NCBI GenBank assembly: GCA_026710155.1
Contig: JAPORQ010000026.1
Coordinates: 1-64,000, forward strand
Direction of reading: 5' to 3'
DNA: 64,000 bases
Source of the DNA: Paracoccaceae bacterium
GTDB lineage: Bacteria; Pseudomonadota; Alphaproteobacteria; Rhodobacterales; Rhodobacteraceae
The position numbers were made by a program, and so were the translations under genes. Under the pieces are notes generated by a model. That model saw nothing but the letters and a program-made list of their open reading frames with translations. It searched no databases and had not been told where the DNA came from. Positions 35,825-47,000 of the stretch are shown here, piece after piece. Position 1 is the first letter of the stretch; every line of letters begins with the position of its first letter.

Positions 35825-36223
35825 CTAGAATACCGTACAAAGAATTTCACCACCGACATTTTGTTCGCGGGCCTTGGCATCCGACATGACCCCCTGGGCG
35901 GTAGATACGATTGCAACACCCAATCCCTGCCTGACATAGGGCAGGTTTTTCACACTCGAATAGACCCGTCGTCCCGGCTTGGAAATGCGCTTGAGTTCCC
36001 TGATGGCAGGAACTCCGGCAAAGTATTTCAATTTGATTTCGATCTCCTTGAACCCCTTTTCATTGTCAATCTGCTTATAGCCGCGGATGTATCCATCTTC
36101 CTTCAGAACATCAAGCACCCAAATCCGCAATTTGGAAGAGGGGGACCTGATTGATCCCTTCTTGCGCATTTGCCCGTTCCTGATTCGGGTGAGCATATCT
36201 CCGACTGGGTCACTAAATGACAT
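35825..36223 (-). CDS. rpsH: 30S ribosomal protein S8
   Basis: The protein has 132 residues, starting [18 protein letters not shown], the canonical S8 start. The C-terminus [25 protein letters not shown] is the RNA-binding signature. S8 is a primary 16S rRNA binder and, in E. coli, the repressor of the spc operon. Whether the latter applies here is not visible. It is followed after ten bases by rplF. Confidence 0.98.
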   Translation of the reverse strand: MSFSDPVGDMLTRIRNGQMRKKGSIRSPSSKLRIWVLDVLKEDGYIRGYKQIDNEKGFKEIEIKLKYFAGVPAIRELKRISKPGRRVYSSVKNLPYVRQGLGVAIVSTAQGVMSDAKAREQNVGGEILCTVF

Positions 36224-36235
36224 AACTGTAATCTC

Positions 36236-36541
36236 CTACCAACTTGACTTTACCATGCCGGGGATCTGGCCAAATCCCCCATACTCGCGCAGGGCAATAC
36301 GGGAAATTCTCAGCTTGCGGTAATATCCCTTGGGTCGTCCGGTCAATTGACACCGGTTGTGCAACCTCGTAGCCGATGAGTTGCGCGGCAACTTGGCCAA
36401 TTTGAGATTGGCCGTGAAACGCTCTTCCAACGGAAGTTCCCTGTTATTGATGATGGCTTTCAGTTCAGCTCTTCTGTTCTCGTATTTCTTGACCAGCCTC
36501 TGCCGCTTCAATTCTCTTTCCACCATTGCCTTTTTTGCCAT
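36236..36541 (-). CDS. rpsN: 30S ribosomal protein S14 (long, zinc-free form)
   Basis: The protein has 101 residues from ATG 36541, [16 protein letters not shown]. It is the long form without the C-x2-C zinc motifs of the short S14; the only cysteine is in [22 protein letters not shown]. This is the type usual in alpha- and gammaproteobacteria. It is located between rplE and rpsH. Confidence 0.97.
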   Translation of the reverse strand: MAKKAMVERELKRQRLVKKYENRRAELKAIINNRELPLEERFTANLKLAKLPRNSSATRLHNRCQLTGRPKGYYRKLRISRIALREYGGFGQIPGMVKSSW

Positions 36542-36558
36542 TGTGGTAATCTCCATAA

Positions 36559-37110
36559 TTAATTCTTGAAAGGAAGGTTCAGTCTTGCCAGAAGACTTTT
36601 CGCTTCCGTGTCGGATTTGGCTGTCGTACAGATGGTAACATCCAATCCCCTGATGTCATCCACCTTGTCATAATCGATTTCGGGAAACACGATGTGTTCC
36701 CTCAAGCCCAGGGAAAAATTGCCGTTGCCGTCAAAGGATCTGTCCGATACGCCACGAAAGTCCCTTACCCGGGGAAGGGCAATGACAACCAGCCGATCCA
36801 GAAACTCGTACATGCGGTTGCCCCTGAGTGTTACCTTGGCACCAATGACCATGCCCTCCCGAAGCCGAAAACCCGAAAGGGACTTGCGGGCCCTTGTTGG
36901 AACAGCTTTCTGTCCCGCAATGGCAGTAAGTTCGGCTTCTGCCGATTTGGCCTTTTTGGAATCCTTGGCTGCTTCTCCAACACCCATGTTGAGGACAATC
37001 TTGTCGAGTTTGGGAACCATCAGGTCATTCTTGTAACCAAATTCCTCCATCAAGGCAGGTTTGATCTGTTCCTGATAGACATTCTTTAGACGGGGTGTCG
37101 AACTAGCCAT
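36559..37110 (-). CDS. rplE: 50S ribosomal protein L5
   Basis: The protein has 183 residues. Characteristic segments are [44 protein letters not shown] and [32 protein letters not shown]. It contacts 5S rRNA and the P-site tRNA. Its start overlaps the end of rplX by eight bases, implying coupled translation. Confidence 0.98.
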   Translation of the reverse strand: MASSTPRLKNVYQEQIKPALMEEFGYKNDLMVPKLDKIVLNMGVGEAAKDSKKAKSAEAELTAIAGQKAVPTRARKSLSGFRLREGMVIGAKVTLRGNRMYEFLDRLVVIALPRVRDFRGVSDRSFDGNGNFSLGLREHIVFPEIDYDKVDDIRGLDVTICTTAKSDTEAKSLLARLNLPFKN

Positions 37111-37417
37111 TGATCAATACTCCGGTTCGCTTGGAAAACCTTACCTTCTTGCCATCTTCCATTCGAAAACCAACCCGTGTCGGTTTGTCGTCGGATGGAT
37201 CAACAATCGCCAGATTGGAAAGTTCGATCGGCATGAATTTGGGAATCTTGCCCCCTTCCTGGTTTTGTGTCTGCTTGCGGTGGGTGATCGAGAGGTTGAT
37301 GCCTTCAACCACTGCCTTGCCCATTTTGGGATTGACGCTCTTGATGACCCCGCGTGCACCTCTATCCTTGCCGGCAATCACAATCACCGGATCGTCCTTT
37401 TTCAACTTGGCAGCCAT
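37103..37417 (-). CDS. rplX: 50S ribosomal protein L24
   Basis: The protein has 104 residues. The N-terminal KOW motif is evident in [26 protein letters not shown] (about 5-30). L24 is an assembly initiator of the 50S subunit. It overlaps the rplN stop by one base and rplE by eight, giving the tightest coupling in the spc section. Confidence 0.97.
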   Translation of the reverse strand: MAAKLKKDDPVIVIAGKDRGARGVIKSVNPKMGKAVVEGINLSITHRKQTQNQEGGKIPKFMPIELSNLAIVDPSDDKPTRVGFRMEDGKKVRFSKRTGVLING

Positions 37418-37785
37418 TATAATACCTCCGGAGCCAGTGAGACAATCTTCATGAAGCGAAGCGCTCTCAGTTCTCTCACAACCGGCCCGAAAATCCTGGT
37501 GCCGATGGGCTCATTATTGTTGTTGATCAGTACTGCGGCATTCTTGTCGAACCTGATAACGGTCCCATCATCGCGGCGAACCTCCTTGGCTGTTCTGACA
37601 ATGACCGCCCGTCTGACTTCACCCTTCTTGACCCGAGCCCTGGGTATGGCTTCCTTGATTGAAACCACAATAACATCGCCAACGGATGCAAACCTTCGTT
37701 TGGAGCCGCCGAGAACCTTGATGCACTGGACTTTTCGGGCGCCCGAATTGTCCGCAACATCCAGATTTGTCTGCATCTGAATCAT
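37417..37785 (-). CDS. rplN: 50S ribosomal protein L14
   Basis: The protein has 122 residues, starting [28 protein letters not shown], the conserved L14 N-terminus, with the family signature around [30 protein letters not shown]. It is located at the 30S interface. The 67-base gap before it (37786-37852) contains an intercistronic hairpin (six pairs with one bulged A, 37801-37826). Confidence 0.98.
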   Translation of the reverse strand: MIQMQTNLDVADNSGARKVQCIKVLGGSKRRFASVGDVIVVSIKEAIPRARVKKGEVRRAVIVRTAKEVRRDDGTVIRFDKNAAVLINNNNEPIGTRIFGPVVRELRALRFMKIVSLAPEVL

Positions 37786-37852
37786 GTTGATACTCCCGAC
37801 CTGTGGGGACTCGCCTGCAGCCCCAGGGTTTCGATAAAATATTTATCCCGGT

Positions 37853-38086
37853 TCAGCTTGTTTCGATCACTTCCCAGGATTTGGTTTTAGAAATAGGTGA
37901 ACATTCCCTGATTTGAACCTTGTCACCCATATTTACTGAATTATTGGCATCATGTGCCCGATATTTCTTGGATTTCCTGACGGTTTTCTTCATGACCGGA
38001 TGCATGAACCTTCTTTCCACCAGTACGGTAACCGTCTGGTCACACGAATTGCTGATGACCTTGCCGGCCAGAACTCTTTTGGGCAT
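37853..38086 (-). CDS. rpsQ: 30S ribosomal protein S17
   Basis: The protein has 77 residues. The OB-fold pattern is clear: [46 protein letters not shown]. It is a primary binder of 16S rRNA helix 11/20. It starts two bases after rpmC ends. A hairpin of six pairs follows it, before rplN. Confidence 0.97.
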   Translation of the reverse strand: MPKRVLAGKVISNSCDQTVTVLVERRFMHPVMKKTVRKSKKYRAHDANNSVNMGDKVQIRECSPISKTKSWEVIETS

Positions 38087-38088
38087 GA

Positions 38089-38280
38089 CTAAGCTTTCTC
38101 CTTTTCACGCATCACGGTCTTGATCCGCGCCACATCTCTTTTTATCGTTCGAATCCTTGTCGTGTTGGGAAAGTCTCCTTCCGCCAGTCGAAAACGAATG
38201 TTGAATGCTTCCCTTTTCAACTCAAGCAGCTTGTCGTTCAATTCGTCAGCTGTTTTTTCTCGCAACTCTGATGCATCCAT
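38089..38280 (-). CDS. rpmC: 50S ribosomal protein L29
   Basis: The protein has 63 residues, all helical. [51 protein letters not shown] is the L29 pattern. L29 lies at the polypeptide exit tunnel and contributes to the docking site for trigger factor and SRP. It is located between rplP and rpsQ as usual. Confidence 0.97.
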   Translation of the reverse strand: MDASELREKTADELNDKLLELKREAFNIRFRLAEGDFPNTTRIRTIKRDVARIKTVMREKEKA

Positions 38281-38321
38281 GACTATAATCCTATGACAGG
38301 GTTCTCATATCCAACGGCAAT

Positions 38322-38735
38322 CTACCAATCATCCCGCTGTACGATTCTGGTTTTGACAGGCAGTTTCATGGCTGCCAAACGAAGCGCCTCGCGGGCGGTT
38401 CCATCGGCAACACCATCAATTTCAAACATGACCCGACCTGGTTTGACACGGGCAGCCCAGTATTCAACGGATCCCTTGCCTTTGCCCATGCGAACCTCAG
38501 TCGGTTTCTTGGAAATGGGGACATCGGGAAAAATCCTGATCCAGACTCTTCCCTGCCTTTTCATTTTCCTGGTCATCGCCCTTCGGGCCGCCTCGATCTG
38601 GCGTGCGGTAACCCGTTCGGGCTCAATGGCCTTGAGGCCATAGGAACCGAAATTCAAGGCAGTTCCACCCTTGGAGTTACCATGAATGCGTCCCTTGTGC
38701 TGTTTGCGGTAACGTGGTTTCTTTGGTTGTAACAT
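38322..38735 (-). CDS. rplP: 50S ribosomal protein L16
   Basis: The protein has 137 residues, intact. It starts [23 protein letters not shown] and has the conserved [18 protein letters not shown] segment ([19 protein letters not shown]) and [19 protein letters not shown]. It organises the A-site region of the 50S subunit. Its first 23 codons and its upstream region are duplicated just upstream, where they are joined to the S3 C-terminus (38751-38909). GGGA lies nine bases before the ATG and is also present in the duplicate. Confidence 0.98.
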   Translation of the reverse strand: MLQPKKPRYRKQHKGRIHGNSKGGTALNFGSYGLKAIEPERVTARQIEAARRAMTRKMKRQGRVWIRIFPDVPISKKPTEVRMGKGKGSVEYWAARVKPGRVMFEIDGVADGTAREALRLAAMKLPVKTRIVQRDDW

Positions 38736-39014
38736 GACTTGATCCCTGGACTATGATTTACCACCACGGGAGGCTAGACCACCTTCCCTCAGAACTTGGT
38801 CCCGACGGTCTCTCGCCGAGGGATCATGTTCCAGTATTTCACCCTTGGAGTTACCATGAATGCGTCCCTTGTGCTGTTTGCGGTAACGTGGTTTCTTTGG
38901 TTGTAACATGACTTGATCCCTGGACTATGATTTACCACCACGGGAGGCTAGACCACCTTCCCTCAGAACTTGGTCCCGACGGTCTCTCGCCGAGGGATCA
39001 TGTTCCAGTATTTC
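38667..39014. repeat. Perfect tandem duplication, 2 x 174 bp, across the rpsC/rplP junction
   Basis: Bases 38667-38840 and 38841-39014 appear identical by eye. Each unit spans the rplP 5' end, the 15-base intergenic spacer and the rpsC 3' end. The native flanks share CACCCTTG (38666-38673 and 39014-39021), and the middle junction carries the hybrid copy at 38840-38847. The duplication therefore arose by recombination or slippage between 8-bp microhomologies, or by an assembly error at this point. Both true genes remain complete. Confidence 0.93.
38751..38909 (-). CDS. Chimeric mini-ORF: L16 N-terminus fused in frame to S3 C-terminus
   Basis: The 52 codons were created by the 174-bp duplication. 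Residues 1-23 equal the L16 start ([15 protein letters not shown]...NSKG), and residues 24-52 equal the last 29 residues of S3 ([14 protein letters not shown]...RGGKS). The junction keeps the frame, and the copy has the same ribosome-binding region as rplP, so it should be translated if the duplication is real. It lies exactly between rpsC and rplP, with the same 15-base spacers. The product has basic rRNA-binding tails of two different subunits and no globular domain. It may be inert, may be degraded, or may only shift rplP further from rpsC. Confidence 0.7.
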   Translation of the reverse strand: MLQPKKPRYRKQHKGRIHGNSKGEILEHDPSARDRRDQVLREGGLASRGGKS

Positions 39015-39629
39015 ACCCTTGAAGATCCAGATCTTGATTCCGATGATGCCATAAGGGGTTGAGGCCGTCGAACGGGCATAGTCAACATCTGCCCTCAGGG
39101 TATGCAAGGGCACGCGTCCCTCCCGGTACCACTCGGTTCTGGCAATCTCGGCACCGCCCAGACGCCCAGCCACATTAATTCTGACACCAAGTGCACCCAT
39201 GCGCATGGCACTTTGTACCGAGCGCTTCATGGCCCGTCGGAAGGAAACCCGGTTTTCAATTTGCTGGGCAACCGAATCGGCAGCCAACTGTGCATCTATT
39301 TCAGGTCTTTTTACTTCAACGATATTGAAAAACAGCTCTGAATCGGTCAGTTTGCGCAAGGATGTCTTCAGGGTCTCAACATCGGCCCCCTTTCGTCCAA
39401 CAATCACTCCCGGCCTGGCCGAATGGACCGTGATGCGGCATTTCTTGTAGGGACGTTCAATGATTACCCTGCTGATACCGGCCTGGGCGCACTCCTTCTT
39501 GATGAAGGCCCTGATTTTCAGATCTTCCTGAAGAAGATCCCCGTAGTCCCGCTTGTTGGCATACCATCTGCTGTCCCAGGTCCGATTGACCTGGAGCCTC
39601 ATGGCAATGGGATTAACTTTTTGACCCAT
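38925..39629 (-). CDS. rpsC: 30S ribosomal protein S3
   Basis: The protein has 234 residues. The N-terminal KH type II domain contains [20 protein letters not shown] with the GxxG loop. The C-terminal domain contains [38 protein letters not shown]3 lines the mRNA entry tunnel. The complete gene ends at 38925; its last 29 codons are present again in the chimeric frame downstream. A five-base gap separates it from rplV. Confidence 0.98.
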   Translation of the reverse strand: MGQKVNPIAMRLQVNRTWDSRWYANKRDYGDLLQEDLKIRAFIKKECAQAGISRVIIERPYKKCRITVHSARPGVIVGRKGADVETLKTSLRKLTDSELFFNIVEVKRPEIDAQLAADSVAQQIENRVSFRRAMKRSVQSAMRMGALGVRINVAGRLGGAEIARTEWYREGRVPLHTLRADVDYARSTASTPYGIIGIKIWIFKGEILEHDPSARDRRDQVLREGGLASRGGKS

Positions 39630-39634
39630 AAGCT

Positions 39635-40003
39635 CTAATCCGCTGTTTCCTGTACGATGATTGTGATTTGTGAAAAAGGTTTGACAATCCTGTTGGCCCT
39701 TCCCCGGGCTCTGGCACGAAACCTTTTCATGCTGAGATTCTTGCCCACATAGGCCTCGGCAACCTGCAGGCTTGAACCATCCATGCCGAAATTGTTCTCG
39801 GCATTGTGCATGGCTGTCCGCAGTACCTTCAAGACATCCCTGGCAATACGTTTCTCGGAAAAGGTCAGGATATTGATTGCATCGGCTATGTCCTTGCCGC
39901 GAATCAGTGCAGCCACCAGATTGAGTTTCTGGGGAGATACCCGAAGCATCCTGCCCGTGGCCACCACTTGACTCAGGGGCAGTGTTTTCTGTATATTTGC
40001 CAT
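39635..40003 (-). CDS. rplV: 50S ribosomal protein L22
   Basis: The protein has 122 residues. The L22 fold is seen in [54 protein letters not shown]. The C-terminal beta-hairpin that lines the exit tunnel is [23 protein letters not shown]. It is nine bases after rpsS. Confidence 0.98.
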   Translation of the reverse strand: MANIQKTLPLSQVVATGRMLRVSPQKLNLVAALIRGKDIADAINILTFSEKRIARDVLKVLRTAMHNAENNFGMDGSSLQVAEAYVGKNLSMKRFRARARGRANRIVKPFSQITIIVQETAD

Positions 40004-40012
40004 GATCGAGCC

Positions 40013-40291
40013 CTATTTCCTCTTAGCCTTTTTGTCGGCAGCATGTCCGTAATAGGTCCTGGTTGGCGAATATTCTCCAAACTTCTGACCGATCATTTCC
40101 TCGGAAACCAGAACGGGTATGTGCTTTCTGCCATTATGAACACCAAAGGTAAGGCCAACGAATTGAGGCAGGATGGTGGATCGGCGGGACCATATCTTGA
40201 TGACATCCCTGCGACCCGATTCCTTGGCCTTCTCGGCTTTCCTCAAAACATAGGAATCCACAAAGGGACCCTTCCATGTAGATCGTGCCAT
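40013..40291 (-). CDS. rpsS: 30S ribosomal protein S19
   Basis: The protein has 92 residues, the standard length. [50 protein letters not shown] and [25 protein letters not shown] are diagnostic. S19 sits in the 30S head and contacts the A-site tRNA region. One base separates it from the rplB stop. Confidence 0.98.
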   Translation of the reverse strand: MARSTWKGPFVDSYVLRKAEKAKESGRRDVIKIWSRRSTILPQFVGLTFGVHNGRKHIPVLVSEEMIGQKFGEYSPTRTYYGHAADKKAKRK

Positions 40292-40292
40292 G

Positions 40293-41132
40293 TTAACGTC
40301 CTTTCTTTCGCACTGACCGCCGCCGCAAAATGTATTTGTCGGTTGCCTTGTTCTTGCGCGTTTTCATGCCCCTGGTCGGTTTGCCCCAGGGCGTAACAGG
40401 ATGCCGACCGCCGCTGGATTTGCCTTCACCACCACCATGGGGATGGTCCACGGGATTCATGACGACACCCCTCACGGTGGGTCTGATGCCCATGTTGCGA
40501 ACCCGGCCAGCCTTGCCAAGATTGATGTTGGAATTGTCCGGATTGGAGACGGCTCCTACCGTAGCCCGGCAATTTTGGTGAACAACCCGCAACTCGCCAG
40601 AGGACAGACGCAACTGGGCATATCCACCATCACGGCCGACAAATTGGGCATAGGTGCCGGCAGCACGTGCAATCTGGCCACCCTTGCCGGGTTTCATCTC
40701 GATATTGTGTACTATTGTTCCTATAGGCATGCCGGCAAAAGGCATGGCGTTGCCGGGCTTGATATCAGCCCGGTCGGAGGAAACAATCCTGTCACCGGCG
40801 GCAAGTCGCTGGGGAGCGACAATGTAGGACATTTCACCGTCCTCGTATTTGATCAGGGCTATGAAGGCCGAACGGTTGGGATCATACTCGAACCTTTCAA
40901 CGGTGCCCATGACATCAAGTTTCTTGCGCTTGAAATCAATCTTGCGGTAAAGACGCTTGGCACCCCCACCCCGATGGCGAACGGTGATACGTCCCAAATT
41001 GTTGCGACCGCCCTTGGAGTTCAGCCCCTCAATCAGGGATTTGACCGGTTTGCCTTTCCATAGATGGGAGCGATCAACCAGAACGAGACCGCGTCGTCCC
41101 GGAGTAATCGGCTTGTAGGACTTCAATGCCAT
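40293..41132 (-). CDS. rplB: 50S ribosomal protein L2
   Basis: The protein has 279 residues. The conserved C-terminal segment [31 protein letters not shown] contains the histidine needed for peptidyl-transferase centre assembly (near 230). The N-terminal RNA-binding domain includes [21 protein letters not shown]. It shares one base with the end of rplW. Confidence 0.99.
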   Translation of the reverse strand: MALKSYKPITPGRRGLVLVDRSHLWKGKPVKSLIEGLNSKGGRNNLGRITVRHRGGGAKRLYRKIDFKRKKLDVMGTVERFEYDPNRSAFIALIKYEDGEMSYIVAPQRLAAGDRIVSSDRADIKPGNAMPFAGMPIGTIVHNIEMKPGKGGQIARAAGTYAQFVGRDGGYAQLRLSSGELRVVHQNCRATVGAVSNPDNSNINLGKAGRVRNMGIRPTVRGVVMNPVDHPHGGGEGKSSGGRHPVTPWGKPTRGMKTRKNKATDKYILRRRSVRKKGR

Positions 41133-41428
41133 TATCGTGATCCACCAGTATCTATCGAATAACCTTCCTCCAAGCGGACGAAGGCCTTCTTGATATTCTT
41201 TCGCTTGCCGGGGCGACCCCTGAAGCGGGTTGATTTACCTTTCTGGACAGTGGTGTTAACAGCCTTGACCTTGACCTTGAAAATGGCCTCGACGGCTTCC
41301 TTTATCTTGGGCTTGGTCGCATCCATTGAAACTTCAAAAACCACTGTATTGATCTGAGACGCCAGGGTTGATTTTTCGGTAATCCTGGGTCGAATGATCA
41401 TGTCGTAATGTTCGGCTGCAGGTTTCAT
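41132..41428 (-). CDS. rplW: 50S ribosomal protein L23
   Basis: The protein has 98 residues from ATG 41428 ([20 protein letters not shown]). The open frame extends upstream, but AGGAG ten bases before 41428 and the ATGA overlap with the rplD stop decide the start. Conserved features are [44 protein letters not shown]23 is the main docking site for trigger factor, SRP and SecYEG at the tunnel exit. Confidence 0.97.
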   Translation of the reverse strand: MKPAAEHYDMIIRPRITEKSTLASQINTVVFEVSMDATKPKIKEAVEAIFKVKVKAVNTTVQKGKSTRFRGRPGKRKNIKKAFVRLEEGYSIDTGGSR

Positions 41429-42045
41429 GACATTCTCTCCTGCAAGGCGTTCAATCCGTCCAGAGTGATAACCAGGGTGGAACATTTCAGAATGTCATAG
41501 ACATTTGCTCCCTGTTGGGGCAAAACATCCAGATCGGGAATGTTCCGGGCAGCCCTGGCAAAATTCTCATCAACCTGCGATCCGTCGATCACCAGGGTCT
41601 TTTTCCATCCCAGGCTTCTTATTTTTTCATTCAACTCGGAAGTCTTCGGATTGTCCATTCGGGCATTGGACAGGATCACCAATTCGCTGTTTTGCAACTT
41701 CGAGGAGAGAGCCATTTTCAAACCCAGTTGACGAACCTTTTTGGGCAAGCCATGGCTGTGATCCCGGGGTGTTGGTCCCTTGTAAACACCACCTTTGGAG
41801 AAGATCGGTGCATTCCGGTCACCATGACGTGCATTGCCCGTGCCTTTTTGCCTGAAGATCTTGCGCTTGGAATAACTTGTTTCGGAACGGGTCTTTGCCT
41901 TGTGGGTTCCCTGCTGCTTGCGGGCTCTCTGCCAGCGCACCACACGATTCAAGATATCGGGTCGGCATTCCACACCGAATATGTTTTCGGCCAGGTCCAC
42001 TGATTCCGACTCTGTGCCATCAATTCTGATCACCTGGGTCTTCAT
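41425..42045 (-). CDS. rplD: 50S ribosomal protein L4
   Basis: The protein has 206 residues. The extended tunnel loop is in the conserved [52 protein letters not shown]. In E. coli L4 also represses the S10 operon, but no homologous leader was recognised here. The start overlaps rplC by four bases and the end overlaps rplW by four. Confidence 0.98.
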   Translation of the reverse strand: MKTQVIRIDGTESESVDLAENIFGVECRPDILNRVVRWQRARKQQGTHKAKTRSETSYSKRKIFRQKGTGNARHGDRNAPIFSKGGVYKGPTPRDHSHGLPKKVRQLGLKMALSSKLQNSELVILSNARMDNPKTSELNEKIRSLGWKKTLVIDGSQVDENFARAARNIPDLDVLPQQGANVYDILKCSTLVITLDGLNALQERMS

Positions 42046-42779
42046 GATTCAGCCTCCCCGGATTCCTCAACCTGATTGTCACCGGCATTTTCAACAACCG
42101 GTTCGGCTTTTCTGATCGCTCCGGGCATTGGCAAATCATCGGGAACCTTTTTCTTGCAGGCATCCCTGATGGTTACCCAACCACCCTTGGAGCCGGGCAC
42201 GGAACCCTTGACAAGGATCAAGCCGTTTTCGGCATCCGTCTGGACGACTTCAAGGTTCTGGGTGGTAACCCTGGCATTGCCGAGATGACCGGCCATTTTC
42301 TTGCCCTTGAAGACCTTACCGGGGTCCTGACACTGACCGGTTGATCCATGGGAACGATGACTTACCGATACACCATGGGTTGCCCTCAAACCAGCAAAGT
42401 TGTGCCTTTTCATGGCACCGGCAAAACCCTTGCCGATTGAAGTTCCCGAAACATCAACCTTCTGACCGGGCAAAAAGTGGTCAGCGGTAATTTCAGCTCC
42501 GACATCAATTAAATTTTCCGGTGAAACCCGGAACTCAGTCAATTTTCGCTTTGGTGCCACCCGAGCCATGGCAAAATGACCACGCATGGCCTTGGATACC
42601 CGCTTGGCCTTGGCCGAACCAGATCCGAGCTGGACAGCGGTGTAACCATCACGGCTGACCGTTCGTTGGGCAAGAACCTGCAGATTGTCAAGATGAAGGA
42701 CGGTAACAGGTATCTGCTTACCATCATCCTGAAACAAACGCGTCATTCCCAATTTTTTGGCAATCACTCCAGAACGCAT
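42042..42779 (-). CDS. rplC: 50S ribosomal protein L3, with acidic C-terminal tail
   Basis: The protein has 245 residues. [26 protein letters not shown] opens the protein. The central finger carries [28 protein letters not shown], including the glutamine methylated by PrmB in E. coli. After [21 protein letters not shown] the chain continues for about 35 residues with an acidic end ([20 protein letters not shown]) not found in E. coli L3 (209 residues); extended alphaproteobacterial L3 proteins exist. It is the second gene of the S10 section. Confidence 0.98.
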   Translation of the reverse strand: MRSGVIAKKLGMTRLFQDDGKQIPVTVLHLDNLQVLAQRTVSRDGYTAVQLGSGSAKAKRVSKAMRGHFAMARVAPKRKLTEFRVSPENLIDVGAEITADHFLPGQKVDVSGTSIGKGFAGAMKRHNFAGLRATHGVSVSHRSHGSTGQCQDPGKVFKGKKMAGHLGNARVTTQNLEVVQTDAENGLILVKGSVPGSKGGWVTIRDACKKKVPDDLPMPGAIRKAEPVVENAGDNQVEESGEAES

Positions 42780-42794
42780 TCCGGAATCTCCCTT

Positions 42795-43106
42795 CTAAAG
42801 TTTCAATTCCACGGCAACTCCTGCCGCGAGCTCAAGTTTCATTAGTGCATCTACCGTTTGCGGAGTTGGATCAATGATGTCAATGACACGCTTGTGTGTT
42901 CTGATTTCCATTTGTTCACGAGACTTCTTGTCAATGTGAGGTCCCCGCAAGACAGTGAACTTCTCAATTTTGTTCGGCAACGGTATGGGTCCCCGCCAAC
43001 GTGCACCGGTTCTCCTGACGGTATCAATCAATTCCGATGCACAGGCATCCAGAACCCTGTAATCAAAGGCCTTCAACTGAATGCGGATGTTTTGATGTTG
43101 ACTCAT
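42795..43106 (-). CDS. rpsJ: 30S ribosomal protein S10 (NusE)
   Basis: The protein has 103 residues, starting [44 protein letters not shown]. The usual [33 protein letters not shown] follows. S10 belongs to the 30S head and, with NusB and NusG, to transcription antitermination. A 53-base gap separates it from tuf upstream, with no obvious terminator, so the S10 section is probably cotranscribed with str. Confidence 0.98.
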   Translation of the reverse strand: MSQHQNIRIQLKAFDYRVLDACASELIDTVRRTGARWRGPIPLPNKIEKFTVLRGPHIDKKSREQMEIRTHKRVIDIIDPTPQTVDALMKLELAAGVAVELKL

Positions 43107-43159
43107 ACTCTAGCTCCGAAAGCAAAGAGGGCACGAACCCCTGTCCATGCCCTGCACAA

Positions 43160-44335
43160 TTACTCGATTATCTTGGTTACAACACCAGCGCCAACGGTAC
43201 GCCCACCTTCACGAATGGCAAAACGCAGCTGCTCTTCCATGGCAATGGGGTTGATGAGTTTGACCTTGAACCTGACATTGTCACCAGGCATGACCATGTC
43301 AATGTCACCAGGCAGTTCGACCGAACCGGTTACGTCTGTGGTACGGAAATAGAACTGGGGTCGATAATTGGTAAAGAATGGAGTATGCCGTCCACCTTCA
43401 GATTTGTCGAGAATGTAGGCTTCAGCTTCAAATTCCGTATGGGGTGTTACCGAACCGGGTTTGCAAAGCACCTGACCCCTTTCAACACCATCTCGACCAA
43501 CACCCCTCAAAAGTGCCCCGATATTGTCACCGGCTTCACCCCGGTCAAGCAGTTTGCGGAACATTTCAACACCGGTACAGGTGGTTTTGGAAGTTTCCCT
43601 GATGCCGACGACCTCGATCTCGTCCCCTACCTTGACCACTCCTCTTTCGACTCTTCCGGTAACAACGGTACCTCGTCCGGAAATCGAGAACACGTCCTCG
43701 ATTGGCATGAGGAAGGGCTGGTCAATCGGACGTTCCGGCGTGGGAATGTTGGCATCAACGGCTTCCATGAGTGTCCTGATGCTTTTTTCTCCAATTTCCT
43801 CGTTGGTTCCATCCATTGCAGCAAGGGCGGAACCCTGAATCACGGCAATATCATCACCGGGGAATTCATACTCGTTGAGAAGTTCACGAATTTCCAATTC
43901 AACCAGTTCAAGAAGTTCCTCGTCATCGACCTGATCGACCTTGTTCATGTAGACCACAAGTGAAGGCACGCCCACCTGACGGGCAAGCAGGATATGTTCA
44001 CGTGTTTGGGGCATGGGACCATCGGCAGCACTCACCACCAGAATGGCACCATCCATCTGGGCAGCACCGGTAATCATGTTCTTGACATAGTCGGCGTGAC
44101 CAGGACAGTCGACGTGGGCATAGTGACGGTTTTCGGTTTCATATTCAACATGGGCCGTTGAAATGGTGATGCCACGATCCTTTTCCTCGGGAGCACCATC
44201 AATCTTGTCATAAGGTGTAAACTCGCCGAAATACTTGGTAATCGCAGCTGTTAGAGTTGTTTTGCCATGGTCAACATGGCCGATAGTACCGACGTTGACA
44301 TGCGGTTTGTTCCTGACAAATGTTTCCTTAGCCAT
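43160..44335 (-). CDS. tuf: Elongation factor Tu
   Basis: The protein has 391 residues. It carries aminoacyl-tRNA to the ribosome. The P-loop GHVDHGKT is at 19-26, followed by the switch regions around [13 protein letters not shown] and [12 protein letters not shown] and the NKVD specificity motif near 135. Domains 2 and 3 are complete, ending [19 protein letters not shown]. Only one copy occurs in the window, in its str-operon position after fusA. Confidence 0.99.
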   Translation of the reverse strand: MAKETFVRNKPHVNVGTIGHVDHGKTTLTAAITKYFGEFTPYDKIDGAPEEKDRGITISTAHVEYETENRHYAHVDCPGHADYVKNMITGAAQMDGAILVVSAADGPMPQTREHILLARQVGVPSLVVYMNKVDQVDDEELLELVELEIRELLNEYEFPGDDIAVIQGSALAAMDGTNEEIGEKSIRTLMEAVDANIPTPERPIDQPFLMPIEDVFSISGRGTVVTGRVERGVVKVGDEIEVVGIRETSKTTCTGVEMFRKLLDRGEAGDNIGALLRGVGRDGVERGQVLCKPGSVTPHTEFEAEAYILDKSEGGRHTPFFTNYRPQFYFRTTDVTGSVELPGDIDMVMPGDNVRFKVKLINPIAMEEQLRFAIREGGRTVGAGVVTKIIE

Positions 44336-44376
44336 TTGAAAATCCTTTCTGGTTAATCGAACTTGTTAAGTTTGCC

Positions 44377-46494
44377 CTAGGCATATTTAGATTGAATCTC
44401 TTCCGAGATATTCTGTGGAACAGCTTCGTAGTGTGAGAATTGCATGGTGAAATTTGCCCGCCCCGAAGTCATGGAACGAAGATTGTTGATGTATCCGAAC
44501 ATATTGGCCAGTGGCACCGTTCCGGCAATTGCCGTGGAATTGCCTCTTGGTTCCTGTCCCTGGACCTGTCCACGTCGCTTGGTCAAATCACCATTGACTG
44601 TGCCGGTATATTCCTCGGGTGTCACGACCTCAACCTTCATGACAGGCTCCAGGAGTTTGACACCGGCCTTTTTCAAACCTTCCCGCATGGCAGCTCGGGC
44701 ACAGAGTTCGAAGGCCATGACCGATGAGTCAACATCATGGAAGGCCCCATCGATAAGCGTCACCTTGAAGTCGATGACCGGAAAACCAGCCAAGGGACCG
44801 GAATCCATCACTGACTGAATGCCCTTTTCAACACCGGGAATGTATTCCTTCGGAATGGATCCACCAACGATCTTGGATTCAAAACTGAACCCTTTGCCGA
44901 TTTCTTCCGGCTCAATGATCATCTTGACTCGGGCGAACTGACCGGCACCACCTGTCTGTTTCTTGTGGGTATAGTCGATTTCGGCCAAGTGCGAAACGGT
45001 TTCTCGATAGGCAACCTGTGGGGCACCGATATTGGCCTCGACCTTGAATTCCCTCTTCATCCGATCAATCAAAATATCAAGGTGAAGCTCCCCCATGCCC
45101 TTCATGATGGTTTGGCCGGATTCAAAATCCGTTTCAACCCGGAAGGAAGGATCCTCGGCGGCCAGCCTTTGCAGGGCCTGGGCCATCTTTTCCTGATCAG
45201 ACTTTGTTCTGGGTTCGACCGCGATCTCGATAACCGGATCAGGGAAAGTCATGGTTTCAAGAACAACCGGCTGATTTGAACTGCATAGTGTATCACCGGT
45301 GGTCGTTTCCTTCAGGCCAGCCAAGGCAATGATGTCACCAGCATAGGCTTCCGTGATTTCTTCACGGTTGTTGGAATGCATCATCATCATGCGTCCAACC
45401 CGTTCCTTCTTGCCCTTGGTCGAATTCAACATCTGGTCACCCTTCTGGATGGTCCCGGAATAGATGCGTGTAAAGGTCAGTGAACCGACAAATGGGTCAT
45501 TCATCACCTTGAATGCCAGGCCGGAAAATGGATCGGCATCATTGGCATTCCTTTCAATGTTTCGGACCTCGTCCTTGTCACCTGGTGCAAAACCGACATA
45601 GGAGGGAACATCAAGCGGTCCGGGCAGGTAATCAATGACTGAATTCAGCATTGGCTGGACCCCCTTGTTCTTGAAGGCCGATCCGGCAAGTACAGGTACA
45701 AAAGCCATTTCCAGGGTTCCCTTGCGGATCAGTTTGCGCAAGGTTTCCTCGTCAGGTTCATCCCCTTCCAGATAGGCTTCCATGACATCGTCATCCATTT
45801 CAACAGCTGTTTCAATGAGAGTGCTTCGCCATTCATCGGCCAGTTCCTGAAGTTCGGGCCGAATGTCCTGAAGGGTCCAGGTTGCGCCAAGTGCCTCACC
45901 GGTCCAGGTCCATTCCTTCATGGTTACCAGATCAACAACGCCACTGAACTTGTCCTCGGCCCCGATGGGAATCTGAATGGGAAGAGGCGTGGCGCCTGTT
46001 CTTGCCTCGATCATCCTTACACAATTGAAGAAATCGGCCCCGATCTTGTCCATCTTGTTGACAAAAACAAACCGTGGAACTTTGTAACGGTCGGCCTGAC
46101 GCCAGACGGTTTCCGTTTGCGGCTCGATTCCGGCATTGGCATCGAGAACACAAATGGCTCCATCAAGAACGGCCAGCGACCTCTCGACCTCAATGGTAAA
46201 ATCCACATGGCCAGGAGTATCTATGATATTGAAACGATACTTGTCTGAAAGAGGTGTCTCGCCATCCTCGGTGCGTTCCCAAAAGGTGGTGGTGGCAGCC
46301 GAGGTTATGGTAATTCCCCTTTCCTGCTCCTGTTCCATCCAGTCCATGGTGGCAGCACCATCATGCACTTCACCGATCTTGTGAGACTTTCCGGTATAGT
46401 AAAGTACCCGCTCAGTTGTGGTTGTTTTCCCGGCGTCAATATGTGCCATGATGCCAAAATTGCGGTAGCGGGATAGTTGAAATTGACGTGTCAT
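44377..46494 (-). CDS. fusA: Elongation factor G
   Basis: The protein has 705 residues. It is the translocation GTPase, with AHIDAGKT P-loop at 17-24, [24 protein letters not shown] and NKMD. Domain IV contains the ribosome-entering tip region ([18 protein letters not shown]), and the C-terminal [16 protein letters not shown] closes domain V. Length is slightly above the 690-700 of other proteobacteria. The sequence resembles the canonical str-operon EF-G rather than FusA2. Confidence 0.99.
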   Translation of the reverse strand: MTRQFQLSRYRNFGIMAHIDAGKTTTTERVLYYTGKSHKIGEVHDGAATMDWMEQEQERGITITSAATTTFWERTEDGETPLSDKYRFNIIDTPGHVDFTIEVERSLAVLDGAICVLDANAGIEPQTETVWRQADRYKVPRFVFVNKMDKIGADFFNCVRMIEARTGATPLPIQIPIGAEDKFSGVVDLVTMKEWTWTGEALGATWTLQDIRPELQELADEWRSTLIETAVEMDDDVMEAYLEGDEPDEETLRKLIRKGTLEMAFVPVLAGSAFKNKGVQPMLNSVIDYLPGPLDVPSYVGFAPGDKDEVRNIERNANDADPFSGLAFKVMNDPFVGSLTFTRIYSGTIQKGDQMLNSTKGKKERVGRMMMMHSNNREEITEAYAGDIIALAGLKETTTGDTLCSSNQPVVLETMTFPDPVIEIAVEPRTKSDQEKMAQALQRLAAEDPSFRVETDFESGQTIMKGMGELHLDILIDRMKREFKVEANIGAPQVAYRETVSHLAEIDYTHKKQTGGAGQFARVKMIIEPEEIGKGFSFESKIVGGSIPKEYIPGVEKGIQSVMDSGPLAGFPVIDFKVTLIDGAFHDVDSSVMAFELCARAAMREGLKKAGVKLLEPVMKVEVVTPEEYTGTVNGDLTKRRGQVQGQEPRGNSTAIAGTVPLANMFGYINNLRSMTSGRANFTMQFSHYEAVPQNISEEIQSKYA

Positions 46495-46517
46495 GAGTGA
46501 ACCACCCTGTTAATTCC

Positions 46518-46988
46518 TTACCATCTATAATGACTGAAGGCCCTGTTGGCTTCAGCCATCTTGTGCGTATCTTCCCGTTTTTTCACGGCCCGACCACGGA
46601 AATTGATGGCATCGATCAATTCACCTGCCAATCTTTCCTCCATCGTGTGTTCGGGTCTTTTGCGAGCTGCATCTATCAACCAGCGAATGGCGAGGGCATT
46701 TCTTCTTTCCGGTCGAACCTCGACGGGAATCTGGTAGGTGGAGCCTCCGACCCGCCTGGAGCGAACCTCGATTGAGGGGCGGACATTGCCGATGGCCTCA
46801 TGAAACACTTCCAGCGGATCCCGCTGGGTCTGGTCTTGGATTCGGTCAAGGGCATTGTAGACAATGCCTTCGGCCACGGCTTTTTTGCCATCCTTCATCA
46901 GATTGTTCATGAACTTGGTAAGGTTCCGATCACCAAATTTGGCGTCAGGCAGTACTTCTCTTACATCGGCTCGACGGCGGCGGGACAT
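46518..46988 (-). CDS. rpsG: 30S ribosomal protein S7
   Basis: The protein has 156 residues, starting [31 protein letters not shown]. The typical [31 protein letters not shown] and the C-terminal [20 protein letters not shown] follow. S7 nucleates the 30S head and contacts the E-site tRNA. Twelve bases separate it from rpsL. Confidence 0.98.
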   Translation of the reverse strand: MSRRRRADVREVLPDAKFGDRNLTKFMNNLMKDGKKAVAEGIVYNALDRIQDQTQRDPLEVFHEAIGNVRPSIEVRSRRVGGSTYQIPVEVRPERRNALAIRWLIDAARKRPEHTMEERLAGELIDAINFRGRAVKKREDTHKMAEANRAFSHYRW

Positions 46989-47000
46989 ATTTAAAGCTCC

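Noticed and set aside
43037..43963. Open frame of about 300 codons opposite tuf and rpsJ
   Set aside because: It is antisense to EF-Tu and S10; it arises from their codon bias.
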